DNA of 64,000 nucleotides from Nissolia schottii (Eukaryota > Streptophyta > Magnoliopsida > Fabales > Fabaceae): contig QANU01064559.1 in the NCBI GenBank assembly GCA_003254905.1, positions 184,504 through 248,503 of the forward strand, in the 5' to 3' direction. Numbering within the stretch: the stretch's first letter is position 1; each line of letters begins with the position of its first letter. The notes below the pieces were generated by a model. That model worked only from the letters and a program-made list of their open reading frames with translations, was not told where the DNA came from and made no database searches. Made by a program: the position numbers and the translations under genes. Shown here one piece after another: positions 24,291 to 37,100 of the stretch.

Positions 24291-27200
24291 TGTTGATCGG
24301 ATAATTATATTGAGCATTTAGGTGACGAAGTTGAAAAGTCATAAATTTAAAATTGAACCATTGCTTTTAAAATGAATTGATTATCTGAATCAATCTAAAC
24401 CAATTCCATTAGTTCAATTTGAATTTGCAGGATTTATTGTATCAATCCGATCCACTAATTAATTAGGCCCTACTCATGATTTGGGTTCACCTCCACCTTC
24501 TATGGTCTATGTTGAGCATGGTTCACCTCACTCTTCCAATATTGCCAAAAAGCTTACTTTGCCACTATCTCCTTTGCTTTCATATCATAAGTTGTTTTCA
24601 AGACAAATATGTGACAATGATCTCCACTTCCACTACTACCAATGTTTCTAATTAATTAACTTCTTATCTTATCTTGTACTACTACCTTAAAACAAGTGCA
24701 CAAATCCGTGAAAATTGTTCTTTTTTCATGTCTTGAGTACTAAGGCTTAAGGCATACTTTATACATCATAGAAAGATGTTATGATTGTGACACCAATATT
24801 CTAGGGCTAATATATTTTGTCAAATGTTTCGAATGATCACAATTCTTTGAACGTGCATGGTGGGATACCCATGCGACCTTCATGTCAAAAGATATTTTCT
24901 TTTAATTTGTCCAATTATACGCATTTAATAATTGTAGCCTATAGTGAGAAAAAGAAAAAAAATGATAGAAGTTGATGATATATAGTCAACAAACACGTCA
25001 AGTTAATTTGCATGTGAACTTGTCCTTTGCTATTTCCATTTTGTATTATAAAAACTTTAGTGTACTAATTGAAATTTACATAATAAAAGTACTTAATTAT
25101 TTGAATTAACGATTTTATAATTAAACTCTATATTTATTCCAGTCACTGAAATTATCAAATGTGTCAACATTAATCAAAAGGGTTAAAAAAAAAAAAAGAC
25201 CATAGCTACGTTGTGTGGGCCTCAACATCCGGTTAAGCCCAATTGATTTGGTCTGGTAGTAGATTATATTAGACTTGAGTAATTGAAATTATCATCAAAC
25301 AATACATAATAATTAGGTAATAGTATAAAATCAGGACATCAAAACTTTTTTATTACTGATCAAAAGTCAAGTTTCTATTTAATGGGAAAAACATGTACTT
25401 AAATATACGTACACTACATAAGAATTAATTGAGAATTTATTTGCAAACACATGTAGACTAATTAACATTCTAAGCTTATAGGAATAGATGCCTTTGATTA
25501 ATTAAGTGAGGAATTAGTACCCAACATAAAGACTCTTTTATTTTTTATTTTTGTGTATATGCTATCATGTTCGCCTTTTCTTTTGGCTTTACCTTTTGTT
25601 TTTTTCCCCTTAAATTCTGCATGACAGCCTAGTCCAGTGACATTGATTGTTATATTATATTAAGACATTGGGTTATGAATTGGAAGCACCAAACTGAGGT
25701 AATGCAACTCATAAATAAGGTCAAAGGTTCATCCTTTTGGCTGATTACATCATCTTAATTATGCATGTCTCCTGTGATTAGGCACCAAAAGAATCAATTA
25801 CGTTTAAGTAACTGTAGTAGCTACTAGCTACTTATGTAGGTGATGAAGTAACTCGGTCTAACCAAAATGTTTAATGTTTAAACGTAACTTAAACATTGGT
25901 AAAAATATATATCTATGTCAATTCTAACATGTTGAGAAACATAGTCCGAAAAATTATTGGGTGTTTCATGAAATGTCAGTAATAATTATATCCTAAACCC
26001 TAAAACAACATTAAAATTAAAAGTGTAAGTGTTTCTATCAAATTCATGAAGTCTGATTGCTCAGCTAAAGAAGGTAAGCGAGCAAAAAGTTGACTAAAAG
26101 GATCTTAAATAATAAGAGCTATGAGACTAGATTAGAACCTTTTGCTCGACTAATGTTTCTTATTAGCCGATCAAACTCTATAAACTCCATAGAAAAATCT
26201 TACACATGTTATTTCTAGTTGTATCCAAAAAAAAAAAAAACAAATCTCATTTAACTTGTTTGCTAACGCAATCTAATTACAAGGAGGTCTCAACTCTCAA
26301 AACTCTTAATACTCGAGACCCCAATTCAGCCTTTTGTTCGACTAGTATTTTTCATAGGTCGATTGGACTCCATAACCTTAGTCAGAATAATAAGTTAGTG
26401 GTAGATTATTGATTCTTCCATCGCATAAAATTAAAATATCATTATAAATATAGTCAAAAACATAATCATAGGTAACTATATGAATGCCCTGATAGTTTCT
26501 CCTACACAATAGTGATATTGAGACAGATAAGAGTACGTTTGTACATAGTTTACACATGTTTTAAGAGGTGACATTTTAACTAACGAGGGTGACAAAATTG
26601 CACCAAAATTATGAAGTATCAAATGGTTGGGACTTGGGGACAAATTGGGAATCAGGTGAAATAAACTGAGAGACTTTGGTTTACTTTTGCACGTGGGTTG
26701 ATGTCATTATAACTCCCCCCCCACACACACACACACCACACACACACACACACACAAAAACAACAGCTACCATGATTGCAACCTCCACACTAGCAAACAA
26801 CCATATACCAATATTTTAATTCAGCACACAATATTAAAAGAAAATATTATTTTGTATTTATTGAGATTGTTAAAAAAAATTTATATTCACATCTAATTAT
26901 GTGGTTTCACATAAATAGAATTAATTGAGTATTATCTCGTTACTTTAAAAACCTTTTAAATAATAACACATGATTAATTGACTTTGTAAACTTCAAAATG
27001 TAGATTAATTTATCCAGCTTATGACTTAAACTTGACAAATGTAAGAAAAATTATGAGTTAAATTTTGTTGCATTAATAATAAAAAATCTTTACATAATCA
27101 TTTTACTAATTTAATATTCTAGTTATATGACTATTTAAATAATGAGTATGATAGTTAATTATATTTATTTAAGTGTCAGTCCGTAATTGAATGAAAATGT

Positions 27201-28057
27201 TTATTTAGTATCATGCTAGCTAGTAGTAGTAGTAGTAGTTGACATGAAAGATGGCAGTGGCATTATTATGATTATGTAGACAAAGCATACAATAACAGAG
27301 AAAGAAAGCAGGTTGAAAATTAAATTCTAAATTTCTCTCTCCAATGTCATTTCCAATTCATCCATAATAATAATGTCAATAACAAATACATACACAGTAT
27401 GTAGTAGTTTACAAAAGTTCACCCAGACTCCTCCTCTCGAGTCCGAGACTCAGTAACTCAGCTTGAAAATCGTTCATACTCAGCAAACTCCCCTCCGATC
27501 CGAACCCGGGACGACTCGGTGGACGATACATTATACTCTCCCACCCTTTTTTGTGCCATCTCCTCGGCATTCCCCCGGAGCATAATCATAACATCACATC
27601 AAAATTACACTTCACTAACCTCTCTTTCACCCACATCAAAAGTAGAATGTGGGGTAAAATTGTAATCTCACAATAGTATGCCCTAAGCCTCACAACATAA
27701 ATTGGGTGGGGAGTTATAAAAAAAAAAAAAAAAACACTAATACTACCCCGTTACACGTAATTACATCTAAATACACTGAGCCAACTTATCTAAAAAAATC
27801 AAGAAATAACCGTTAACAATGGACGGAGCGGAGGGAGTGATACCCGATTTCCATCTCCAAAACCAACTCGGACAAAACTCAGCCGAGTCACCACCAAGCT
27901 CAACTCGGTCTTCCCTGATTCCTCCTCATTTTACCAATAACTCCATCAATTAGCTCAAATTGCAAATTTTTCACTTTGCTATTTTAAAATTAAAAAAATA
28001 AAATAAAATGTTCTTCATAATTACCAGCTGAAGAACCAAAATAATTTTTACCCGGGT
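24291..28057. other. Intergenic DNA, no supported gene
   Basis: AT-rich sequence with a (CA)n tract at 26722-26756, a (TAG)n tract at 27221-27239 and two diverged direct copies of a ~55-bp stretch at about 26140-26195 and 26330-26385 (both with CTTTTG.TCGACTA). From about 27420 to 27920 the sequence becomes less AT-rich, with several GACTCGG/CCGAGTC words. It lies on the 3' side of the SAUR gene and may contain its 3' UTR or terminator, but no poly(A) signal was pinned down. Confidence 0.5.
26722..26756. repeat. (CA)n microsatellite
   Basis: A CA repeat with a single interruption, preceded by a run of C. Confidence 0.9.
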
Positions 28058-28088
28058 GAACCGAACCGGACCGGTTTCGGTTCGGTTC
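28058..28088. other. Perfect 10-bp inverted repeat abutting the SAUR stop codon
   Basis: GAACCGAACC at 28058-28067 is the exact inverse of GGTTCGGTTC at 28079-28088, with an 11-base CG-rich loop. In the SAUR transcript this would form a GC-rich stem-loop starting at the first base after the stop codon. SAUR mRNAs are known for 3' UTR instability determinants, but this hairpin is not the classic DST element. A role is inference only. Confidence 0.7.
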
Positions 28089-28547
28089 CTACCATATGGT
28101 CTTGTCAGCGAACCCGTGAAGCAACGGTCTGGATTCGGGCCAGCAGAAATCGAGGCCGTTCCTGACGCCGACGTGGCAGTACCTCTGAAAATCCTCGAGG
28201 TTGGAGAAGCGGTTCGAACCGGCAGCCGAATCGGGCCGGGAAACGAACCGGACGACCTCCTGGAAGAGCTCCTCGTCGCAGGGGATGGCGAGGGGGCCGT
28301 GGTTGGAGAACCCGTACTCCTCCTCGGCCTGGACAAGAAGCTTCTGGAAGACCGGGTGGTTGAGGTGCGTCGCGCGCACGACGAACCTGGTGCGGTCGCG
28401 GCCCACGCAGACCGCCACGTGTCCCGAGGGGACATCGGACGGTGCGGAGGAGCGTGTGGCGGAGGACATGCGGGCCTTGTTGCGCCAGCGGCGTAGCATC
28501 TGGCGGAGGCGGACAATGTGGCGAATCTTGCTGCATTTCGACGACAT
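28089..28547 (-). CDS. SAUR-family small auxin up-regulated RNA protein, 152 aa
   Basis: Intronless 152-residue protein with the layout of plant SAUR proteins. A basic N-terminal helix (residues 6-26: I-R-x-I-V-R-L-R-Q-M-L-R-R-W) is followed by a Ser/Thr linker and the conserved SAUR core at about 37-103. The core shows SDVPSGHVAVCVG, RFVVRATHLNHPVF, the acidic EEEYGF block, GPLAIPCDE and F-Q-E-V-V-R-F-V. A C-terminal extension (about 116-152) contains DFCWPESRPLLHG and KTIW, which fits the longer SAUR subgroup. SAURs act near the plasma membrane, where they inhibit PP2C.D phosphatases and so keep H+-ATPases active for cell expansion; that is family knowledge, not seen here. The start is the first Met after the TATA box and opens the basic helix. 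The coding region is strikingly GC-rich against its surroundings, which is why several overlapping shadow frames appear. The exact subfamily member is not assigned. Confidence 0.93.
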   Translation of the reverse strand: MSSKCSKIRHIVRLRQMLRRWRNKARMSSATRSSAPSDVPSGHVAVCVGRDRTRFVVRATHLNHPVFQKLLVQAEEEYGFSNHGPLAIPCDEELFQEVVRFVSRPDSAAGSNRFSNLEDFQRYCHVGVRNGLDFCWPESRPLLHGFADKTIW

Positions 28548-28640
28548 TTCGATTTGAGTTTCGGTTCTGTTTGTTGCTGTGTGAAAGTTGAGTTTGAGAG
28601 TGTGGTTGCGGGGATTCCAAAGTTGTGAGGTGGGTTTGGG

Positions 28641-28649
28641 TTTTTATAG
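28641..28649 (-). promoter_or_regulatory. TATA box of the SAUR gene
   Basis: On the minus strand the sequence reads CTATAAAAAC, about 95 bases upstream of the ATG. This predicts a transcription start near 28612 and a 5' UTR of about 65 bases. A C/T-rich stretch lies immediately upstream. No canonical TGTCTC auxin response element stands out in the nearest sequence. Confidence 0.65.
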
Positions 28650-31529
28650 AGGAGAGAGAAGAGGGCTTGGTGGTTGGAGGTGTCTTCTCTTCTGTTATTT
28701 GAGTTTTTATTTTTATTTTTATTTTTATTACTAAAATTGTATTTTCTATCAAATGTTTTTGAGTTTAGGTTTTTCTTCTATTGTGGCGTGTTCAAGGGCA
28801 GGGGATGAACATCCATGTTGTATGTTGTTATAATGGGACAATGATGCTCATAAATAAAAGGTGTGAGATTTCATCGAAGTTTCACTGTAACAAATCTCAC
28901 CTTTGTACCACACGACATGATTACTTCTTTCCAATTGAAATGTCCACACGATGACATCGTAAATTTGGTCTCAATTAAGTATGTAATCGCTTTGCTTACT
29001 TTTGATTTTATGTTGCGTATGGATATAGCAGTTACTACTAGCTTAATTGCTGCTACGGGCACTCTTTTCTTCTTTTTTGATTGATTAAAAAAATAAAATA
29101 AAAACATACATAGTCAAAGGAAAATATAATAGCTAAACTTGAACGCAAGTGGAAAAATAGACAGAAACTATTATCATATAGATCAATCACATGCCTGGCT
29201 GAGTTTCAATTAGAGGGTCAATTGGTAAATGTGACGAGACCGTCGTCAAACAAAAAATGGTTCATAATGCCTAAAATCCGTCGATCAACAAGTTGAATTA
29301 GGAACATGGGGATGAATGACTAGTTTAATTTTGCATCGGGCAATGTAACAAATAATTTGAGGGCTCCCTCCTAAAACTATGGGTGCATGCGTCTCGAAAT
29401 CTTTGTGCGCCCAAATTGCCAATCCCTTCTCGGAGTACTAATTGTGAAAGGAACCGTACTTATGTTTAAAGCAGTACTTATGAAAATGAGTGGATATAGT
29501 TTAATCACTCAACTCAGCTAAACTTATACAATTACGCGACTGTACCATCCCATGTTATCTTGTTATCAGGAAACGTAAGCACACAATTAAATTAATGTTT
29601 TATCAAAATTAAAACTCTCACGTCTCGTAATTATCAAAATACTATTTTTAAAATGAGAAGTTAGTCTTACACTTACCTTAAGTTTTTTCCTTAAGTAGTA
29701 CTAATTCCTAATTGTCGTTTGAGTTATCAATAATGTTATCTAATTTGGCCAACATCATTACTCTTAAAAATTTGATTAGCTTAACACCTCAATTTATGAT
29801 AGCTCGCAATAGATGCAGCTCTGTGTTTTATGTGATTATGAAAAATTATAACAAAAAAATAAATAAATAAAGTCACATCATTATTCACAATTAGTTATAA
29901 CTTTTAATCTAATGATGGACACTTATCCAACCAATCCTTATGAATAAATACAAACTTATATATGATATATAATTATGATCTACTTATTAAATTGATAAAA
30001 ATTACTTCATCTTTTTCTCAATATTAATCTCTTTTAAAAAATTAAATTATTTGATATTATTAATCTCTTTAGCATTTTAATGTAGAATTAATCATAGTAT
30101 ATCAATTTTATCCTTAACAGAGAGAAATTTAGTAGGAAAGGACTTAAGTGATATCATGTCATGTCAATGTATATTTTACTTTTTAAAAATAACCTGGATG
30201 TTTGGATTTACGTTCTAAGAGCCTAGAATCGTACTTGGAGCAGCAAATGACCATTTTTCACTTCAGGTCAAGAGTAAAGTCGATTCTATTTACTCCCCAC
30301 CATTTTTTTCAAACACACAGCAATATATATTGAGAAATATGAGTATTTCTTTTGTTTTTATTAATTGAAAAATCAATAAAATTGTTCGAAAATAGCATAA
30401 TCCATATATGTAAGAGCTGAAACTTGAAAGCATGCGCTAGTGTACTTCGTGTGGTAGGCTTCTTCTTTTTATTGGCGCACGAAGTGGATGTCTCTCGATA
30501 GTTGAAAATTAAAGGAGAAAGTAGAAACATAACCAACCACATGGCACGGCACATATACGGTAAAGAAATTAAAAGAGAACCAAAGTAGTTAAGAGGCTCT
30601 TCTCCCTTGAGGCTAGGCTGGCAAAACTATTATAATTATAAAAGATGCCTTTTTGTTCATCTCTCTATAAAAAAAGGAAAAAAAAAACCTTGGTAACTAA
30701 TGTTTCACAACAAAATATATTTTTAATAATTAAAAGGAGAGCACCAAATCAACAAAGCTCATCACAATGGGTAAATAGTTGAATTTCTTAAGCATTTGAT
30801 TAGGAGTTCAATTTTTAATAGTGCGTATGAAAAAGATTTTATTGGATGAGACATTTATTTCGACGATCTTCAAACCTCAAAGTCATATTAGTCATAATCA
30901 GCCACAAACACCTGTTAAAAACAAAAATAAAAAATAGGTATCAATATTCATAACCTCCAAATCTGACCATACCCCATGTGAGGGTTACCCCATCTTCCTT
31001 TTTTCTTTAATATTTTCCCCAAAGAAACTGCCAAAATCACCCTTCTAATTCCCCTAGCCGCCCATTATATTTTGAGCATCTTACCCAATCATATTTCAAC
31101 TTAATTCCTTTCCTTATGTTATGATAATTTAGTTTATTACCCAAAAAATGTTTGACACTTGTCCCTTAAATGACAATTAAAGACAATCATTTTTCAATAT
31201 TTTGAAATGATGAAGATTGCTTTAATTTTCAAAGATTGCAAAAAAAAACCTAATATTGCAAAGAGTTTGATTTTAATGTTTATTTAATTTTAAAACTTTC
31301 ATGTAATAATTTTTAATATGTTAATGTTTTATTTAATAAATTTGATTATATAATTAAAATTCATTTACAATTTTGAAATTATTAAATATGATAACATAAA
31401 TCATAATACCCATTTTAAATTATAGTACTAATAATAGTGTTTAAAATTATAATTTAATTGTTATAAATTGATAATGTAAATTTTTTTATATCATAATCCA
31501 CTCAAATAATTCAAAATGCATGACTTGAG
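28650..31529. other. Intergenic DNA upstream of the SAUR gene
   Basis: It begins with a (TTTTTA)n tract at about 28706-28734. The remainder is AT-rich with no frame longer than about 80 codons and no domain. Some of the first kilobase is probably SAUR promoter. I see no other supported feature. Confidence 0.5.
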
Positions 31530-31823
31530 TTTTGCTAGCATTGGTTAAGGAAGCCAAAATAGAAAATTTTAAGTTGATTAACCAAGTAATGTCATTGAAA
31601 ACATATAATTTTTACATTTTTCAATACAAAATTATCATATATGTTTTCTTAACAAGTGTCCTAAGGGTTTTACTAACAAGTATCCTAATGGCATTTGTTA
31701 AAAAAATATAAATAGTAATTTTCTTTAAAAAGAAGTAAAACTTGTATGTTTTTAATAATATTTAATGCTTTAAAAACTTAAATTTTCCTTTTTTTAGTTT
31801 CCTTAACCAATGCTCTTGCAAAA
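31530..31823. mobile_element. MITE-like element, ~294 bp
   Basis: The left end TTTTGCTAGCATTGGTTAAG, and the reverse complement of the right end TTTTGCAAGAGCATTGGTTA, form terminal inverted repeats of about 45 bases with small gaps. The interior is AT-rich and non-coding and contains two AAGT(G/A)TCCTAA words. No clean target duplication was identified. Confidence 0.6.
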
Positions 31824-33784
31824 TTCTAACATTAAATAACATAATGAAAAAAAATTATAAGTAAATGCTAACATGGCCCAATTAGGATTTTATGGGTCCA
31901 TTTTGCTTGTTTAGTATGCACTAATCAATATAAGCATGGCGCATAACCCTAGGTGTTGTTGCATATGCATGATTTGCCTTGACCATAGAACCCCACCTGC
32001 TAGAACTTAATGATCATGGCATTTATGTGCCTTGTTCAATGTTTTTCAACAAAACACATATCCCAAAGGAAATCTCCAAATCACATTAAGAAAGCTTGAA
32101 TGGACAAAAAATGTGAATAATGTCATTTGTAGCATATGAATTATGTTCCGTCCATGTAGTTTGTTGTCTTGTTTATGTGTTTCCATGAAAATTTGTTTCA
32201 TTGATTAGTGCGGAGACAAAAACTGCAAGGAAGATATGAAGAATTAGATACCCTTAATTATATTTGTCATGACATTGGATACTCCTTTATAAACATGATA
32301 TTAAGTAATTTATGTAGGAAGATCGGTGTAATTAGCCATGGCAGATTATTGTGTAACATTACCTAACTTTAATTCACCCTTTAATTAAGCAATGAAATTT
32401 CCGAAAATAAGGAAACAACCGGTGGCATTTGCAAACATTTACTCTAATCCGGCCTACGAAAAATATAAATTCTCATATATATATATATATATGAAGAGTA
32501 CAAAGTGTACATATTACTACTATATCGGTACTAGACAAAAGATAATATTGAATAGTTTATACTAACAAAAATTCTATCACATTTAAAATCAAAATGAGAT
32601 GATCATCTTTACATTTTAATCTTTAATTAAAGCGACTATGTCATGTCAATATGATTTTGTAAATATTTACTTTAAACTAACCTAAATAAAATATAAATCT
32701 CTCATCTATAAAGATGATATGTAAATTATAAACATTATTATTATATAGGTCTTAAACCAAAAGAAAGATACATAATAGTTCTTTTTATATCAAAATCTTC
32801 TTATGTTTAAAATCAACGTGAGAGAATTATATTTACGTACCAATCATTCTTTCATTAATATGATCAACTCAACCCAATATTACTGCGGTCATGCTAATCA
32901 AAGACAAAACTGTAAATTTGACCTTGCTATATTCATTTTAAAGATCTTAATTTTAGTTTCACTTTGGTGATGTGGCAATGATTGAGTGTATATATCCCTA
33001 CACACTCAACACAACACGGTTCTCGAGTAGTGTAGTGGGTATCCAACGTCACAAGTTCTGATGCTGACATGTCACCGCAAATGGACCCTTTTCTTTTTAA
33101 TTGGATGAGATTAAAATTTTTGAGAGTTTTTTTTATAGAAGTTTAAACATGGTGTTAAATTAATAAGGGTCTTTAAAATATTTATTAAAAAATTTAAAAT
33201 AAAATGTATTAAAAGTTTTTTAATGTTCTTAATGTATTAAATATTATAAAATTTATTTTTTTAATACAAATTTTTGTCTTATTAATTTTTTAACCGGTGC
33301 AAAACCCTTAAACATTCAAAAGAAAAATTAAAAAAACAGTGTACATATTTTATGTACTTTTTTATTTAATTTTATGAAATGGCGTCCAGGTTCGGGTCCG
33401 CTGAGTTGTACTGAAACAGGGTCACGGAAACCACACGGACCCACGGCTTCTTTCTACTTTTCAGTACGGCCCCATCGAAACTTTTTCAAAATTAATTAAT
33501 CTAAAAACAAATAATAATAAAAGTTCAATACCTATGGTATTATATTATTCTAGTAAACATATTAGATAATGATTTTTTTTTATAATAACTTATTTTTCAA
33601 AGTAGTATATATGCTAAATTTTAAATAAATAAAAAATTAAATTATGTCATTTTATTCTATCTAAAGATATTTATCTATAAAATTAGTCAAAATTTATATC
33701 AATAATTTACATATACGAAACCGTATTAGCTATATTTTTATCTCATCTGCATTATCGCTCATCAATCATCTATTTGGAGTCTTC
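31824..33784. other. Intergenic DNA, no supported gene
   Basis: Contains a short (AT)n tract near 32476-32492 and a possible further foldback at about 33150-33310, where AATTAATAAG recurs as CTTATTAATT. A less AT-rich stretch lies at 33385-33475. No reading frame of note. Confidence 0.45.
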
Positions 33785-34660
33785 ATGACCAGGATCGGTT
33801 CAAAAACCTAGTCCGACCCAATGCTTATTTTGCTGAGATTAAATTACAAAACTTGACTCAATACAATTTTTAGATTAGGCTTTAGTATGAGATTGACTCG
33901 GCTTGACCTCTAAAATTATTTGTGATAAATTATATAAAAAAAAATACTTCAAATGATACATTTTATGTTACATTACCAATTTTTTTTAACATTGTGTTAT
34001 TTTCATATTGATATAGTTTGTTTTAAAATATGTATCATACGATATATATCTCTTCAATTTTATTTCTTACATGTAAAATTTTATAAATTTATTTAACGTT
34101 CAAACTTTCATGTATTGTTTAAATATTGGGTTGACCTTGACCTTAATTAAAGGTGTTCATGACTAAGTTAGACTCGATAACCCAGTATGGCTTGAAGTTT
34201 TTGGTTATGAAATTTGACTTGATATAATACTTTTTGAGTCGAGTTCAAGTTATACTTCGTGCTGACCCAGCTCAAACTAAAGTCAAATAACTATCCAAAC
34301 AATATATATTTTCTTTAGATAATTAGTGATAAATTATGTTTTATACCTCAACTAATACATTTAATATTACATAATGTCATTTTTATATTAATATGATTTA
34401 TTTTGAAACATTTATTAATTATAAAATATCTCTAAAATTTTATTTTTTTCTTATAAAATTTTAATTATGACTTTACTCTATATAATGTCCAAACTTTTAA
34501 AAGTATTCTCAAAGTCGGGTTCACCCGATTTGGTCGAATCATTAATCGGATAGTTTCACCAAGTTAGGGTTTAAGGAATTGGCTCAGTTAAAAAAATCAA
34601 TTTTGATTTGGATCTAGTCAAACACAATATTTCATGTATACCCCTAACCTTAATTATTAG
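33785..34660. repeat. Dispersed repeat family, two adjacent diverged copies
   Basis: Two copies (about 33785-34145 and 34150-34660) share the same order of words. Both have a GACTCG/GACTTG-rich start, then GTGATAAATTAT, then CTTCAAATGATACATTTTA or CTCAACTAATACATTTAA, then a TTATTTT-rich tail and AATGTCCAAAC or ACGTTCAAAC. Related sequence recurs at 36690-37100 and, inverted, at 38620-39060. It is non-coding and most likely an old transposable-element family of unassigned class. Confidence 0.55.
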
Positions 34661-36132
34661 TTAGATTATTATTGGACTAAATCTAGGCTAAAAATATAGT
34701 TTGATAATAAAAAAGGGTTGGATTCGAAATCTTATTTAACTTGGGTCAACCCAACTCTACCGTAATTCATTAAGGGAAATACTATATGAATAACGAAAAG
34801 TGGACAACATTACATGAATAATGTACAAAATATATTGAGTATGAATGTACATGTGTCTCACATATTTATTATATTTTATAATAAATTTGTCTTCTAATTA
34901 TTGTATTTTATACATTATTCACGTATTGTTGTTACTTTTTGATGTTGATGTAGCGTATCTCATTCATTATACGTTAACAATACTTTGCCTAGCTAGGCAG
35001 CATTGCCATTGCTACATACACATGTTCCCTCTCCAAATTGCAATTGCAATTGCAAATGCAAATTGCCATTAGATCAAGTATAACCTGTTTATCAACTATC
35101 TGAACCCTCTCTTTTTCGTCCTTTTTTTTCCGGGACCAATTATAATTAATGCATATGAAGTTTAATTTCTTATATTTTCACGTTGTTGACGGAGGATATA
35201 TGCATTGCACCATCTAAAGATACAGACTCAAACATGTGCTAAGTACTATAGTATAGTATTACGTAAGTTAACAAAAGACAAAAAAAAATTAAATTAAATA
35301 AATTAAAAAAACGTGCCATCTAATTAGAAAATGATAAAAACAAATAACACCTGTGACATCCATATATCTAATTAATTTATATTCAAAGTCTCAATATTTC
35401 AGTTTCCAATATTTTCTTAGATTAATTTTAGTTTCCAATATTGAGACATTAATTTCACATTAAGGATTCAATAATTAATCTGTTCCTAATTGTCATAATA
35501 ATAATTTTCTCTAGTGAAATGCAAATGCTAGCACATGCTAAGCCACTTGATTAAGTTACCTAGAATTCCTAATTCCCAACACAAATTTAGCGCATTAAGC
35601 CACTTTAATGTCGCTAATATTAACATCATCATCTTTATAATCTATTAATTCTACTTAATTAAGGTGAAAACAAAAATTAAGATTTAATTTCATTACACAA
35701 TATTCGCTGGCAATGCTGGTGTTTCCTGAAACGGACTCCTCAAAACAAAATCCATATATTAATTATTAAATGATGAAACGGCGCGTTGGTTTGATACATT
35801 GCATTCAATATGTATCTGTGTGTTGTACCTGCACATTTAATTATTAAATGATTTAAAAAAAATTAAGGATAAGCTTCATACATTATGAGATACTGCAAAA
35901 TCTTGTGTCAGAAAAATCAACAATCAACAATAATATTGATGCTACACCCATCCATGTACATAAAGTAATTTTTTTAAAAAAAATTAAAAAATATATATGA
36001 TGAGATAAAAACAAAAATATATATTTGTGATTTGATTCTTTCATGTTAATGCTGGCAGTGATCACAGATAAGCAAACAAAACGGACGGTATGAATTTATG
36101 ATTATGATCAATAAAATCAAAGCTTCATGTTA

Positions 36133-36174
<42 letters not shown>

Positions 36175-36689
36175 AGATATTGACATATTGGCATTAATTT
36201 GGTTTGTATATACTAAGTTAGAAAACGATTTTATAGGGAATACGCCAAAATGGCAATCGGTTGCGTTGTTTTGTAGTGGTTTTCTTAGATATTGTAATTA
36301 ACATATAAGCAACCAAAACGCCAACTCTGCAAATGATTAAGACTACTCATGAATTATTTATTTATGCATGGTGCGTACCATGCTAATGAGAGCGTCAATT
36401 TGTGTTTTTAGTAAAAATATTTTTTTAATATTATTTTTTTTTCTTTTTTATTGTACTAACCTCACCTATTTCTCAAAACAAAAAAAATATATTTTATGAT
36501 TTTCCTTTTTTTGAAAAGTAGAAATAAACAACATAAAACATGAGTATTTTTTTAATTAAGAAAAAAGTATTTTTCATATTCTAATAATATACCTAAATTT
36601 ACTGAACACATTAATGTACTAAATTTATTTAGTAACAAAAATATTATAAAATGAAAAAAATAATTTAACTAAAAGTGATAGGTAATAGT
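34661..36689. other. Intergenic DNA, no supported gene
   Basis: AT-rich. It includes a short CAATTGCAATTGCAATTGCA run at about 35037-35057 and the long (AT)n tract listed separately. No supported coding region. Confidence 0.45.
36138..36171. repeat. (AT)n microsatellite
   Basis: 17 uninterrupted AT units. Confidence 0.95.
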
Positions 36690-37100
36690 AAGGTGTACAA
36701 ATTAAGAATAGGTTGAACCGGGTTAAATCAAACATTTTAGTTTTTGACTCGATCAATTTTTTAAATTTAGACTCGGCAATGACCAAGTCATTCCGAGTCA
36801 ATCTAACATATGAACTACATATAAAGATGTAGACAGATATTACATATATACAATAAAATCATAAATTTTAAAAAATTAAAATTTAAGAAATATTTTTTAA
36901 AAAATATAATAATATAAAATAATATGTAAAATAAGTTGTTTTTTTCTAGAAAAAAATAGTTTTTAGCCTGGTCAAACCAATTCATAATATGACATGAACT
37001 CAAACTAAACAATATACATCAAGTTAAATTTTATAACCCAAACCTAACTCAATGATGTTTGAACCAGAACGAATTGTTGAGTAGAGTTATCAACACTCTT
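36690..37100. repeat. Diverged copy of the 33.8-34.7 kb repeat family
   Basis: It opens with GGTTGAACCGGGTTAAATC and GACTCG words. It contains a long A/T-rich middle and ends with AACCCAAACCTAACTCAATGA, matching the style and order of the family at 33785-34660. Strong divergence makes the edges approximate. Confidence 0.4.

Noticed and set aside
28056..28752. Several long frames overlapping the SAUR gene on both strands
   Set aside because: Shadows of the GC-rich SAUR coding region; only the 28089-28547 frame carries SAUR motifs.
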